Below, one piece after another: positions 63,724-64,000 of a stretch of 64,000 nucleotides of DNA. Within the stretch, counting starts at the first letter, position 1. Each line of letters starts with the position of its first letter. The position numbers were made by a program, and so were the translations under genes. Under the pieces are notes generated by a model. It saw nothing but the letters and a program-made list of their open reading frames with translations. It was not told where the DNA came from and searched no databases. The stretch is from NCBI RefSeq assembly GCF_001881565.1, contig NZ_MPDJ01000014.1, positions 20,640 to 84,639 of the forward strand. Reading direction: 5' to 3'. The DNA comes from Eisenbergiella tayi (GTDB lineage Bacteria; Bacillota; Clostridia; Lachnospirales; Lachnospiraceae).

Positions 63724-64000
63724 ATGAAGAGAAAGACATGGATATCCCGGGAGCTGGACACTGCCGGGATAATGGTACAGTATGACGAGCATGTAAAACG
63801 TATCCTGGGGAGCCGACAGGTTCTGGCCCGGATATTAAAAGGTACGATTGAGGGGTACCATTCTTATTCCCCAGAGGAAATAACTCTCTGGATTGAGCCT
63901 GATATCGAAATAGCCAGCGTACCGCTGTGTCCCGGCGAAGAAAAAATGGATGACCGGCTCATAAACGGGGAGAACACGGAAAGCAAGGTTCCGGGAGAGG
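63724..64000 (+). CDS. Rpn/PD-(D/E)XK-type nuclease or transposase-like protein (partial)
   Basis: Open frame of 92 residues running off the window. The start MKRKTWISRELDTAGIMVQYDEHVKRILGSRQVLARILKGT resembles the N-terminal region of Rpn-like PD-(D/E)XK transposase-type proteins, very abundant in Lachnospiraceae and usually beginning with a block of the kind V-x-x-L-x-x-x-x-x-L-A-x-I-L. The catalytic core lies past the edge, so this remains provisional. Confidence 0.55.
   Translation, partial: MKRKTWISRELDTAGIMVQYDEHVKRILGSRQVLARILKGTIEGYHSYSPEEITLWIEPDIEIASVPLCPGEEKMDDRLINGENTESKVPGE

Noticed and set aside
63724..64000. Active insertion sequence
   Set aside because: The gene resembles Rpn-like transposase-type proteins, but no inverted repeats or target duplications are visible and the gene is cut by the window edge.

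Overview
The window looks like a chromosomal segment of a gut-type anaerobic Firmicute, most likely a Lachnospiraceae-like Clostridium. This is inferred from strong AGGAGG-type ribosome binding sites, many lipoprotein-dependent sugar importers without their own ATPase, a glycyl radical enzyme with its activase, YesN-type membrane AraC regulation and a closing gene resembling the Rpn/PD-(D/E)XK family that is abundant in this group. No rRNA, tRNA, CRISPR array or insertion sequence was seen. Almost all of the window is glycan and sugar-acid catabolism.

Region 1 (1-7820): a + strand operon, entered in its last aldolase-like gene, with an enolase-superfamily sugar-acid dehydratase, SDR dehydrogenase, NAD-dependent GH4 glycosidase with a CHG motif, clan GH-A glycosidase, SMP-30 lactonase, 2-dehydro-3-deoxygalactonokinase and an IclR regulator. 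Together they suggest cleavage of a uronide or galactoside, oxidation to lactone, opening, dehydration and kinase/aldolase cleavage. Region 2 (7833-8690): thiamine transporter ThiT on the - strand, behind a clear promoter and TPP riboswitch.

Region 3 (9097-22102): a decayed glycerate kinase, a CdaR-type regulator, a sugar ABC importer, an FAD oxidoreductase, a GH2 beta-mannosidase-like enzyme, a second glycosidase and an intact glycerate 2-kinase, ending at a terminator. Region 4 (22292-34862): a compact 11-gene cluster around an uncharacterised glycyl radical enzyme and its activase, with DhaK and DhaL (no DhaM), two aldo-keto reductases, an SMP-30 lactonase, a mutarotase-fold protein, an MmsA-type CoA-acylating aldehyde dehydrogenase and a D-2-hydroxyacid dehydrogenase. 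This is the best candidate for an undescribed pathway in the window.

Region 5 (34945-42826): an AT-richer mannoside locus: LacI regulator, ABC importer, GH38-like alpha-mannosidase carrying a DnaJ-like cysteine insertion, and a D-lyxose/D-mannose isomerase. Region 6 (42895-49627, - strand): a two-component system wrapped around a lantibiotic-immunity-like ABC exporter, then a second ABC-2 exporter. Region 7 (50004-58273): HAD phosphatase, GH29-like protein, a truncated duplicate of that gene fused ahead of an LplABC-type importer, and a membrane AraC regulator. Region 8 (58424-64000): CPBP protease, then a - strand MarR-MATE-WYL-WYL operon with a palindromic operator, and the start of an Rpn-like gene cut by the window edge.
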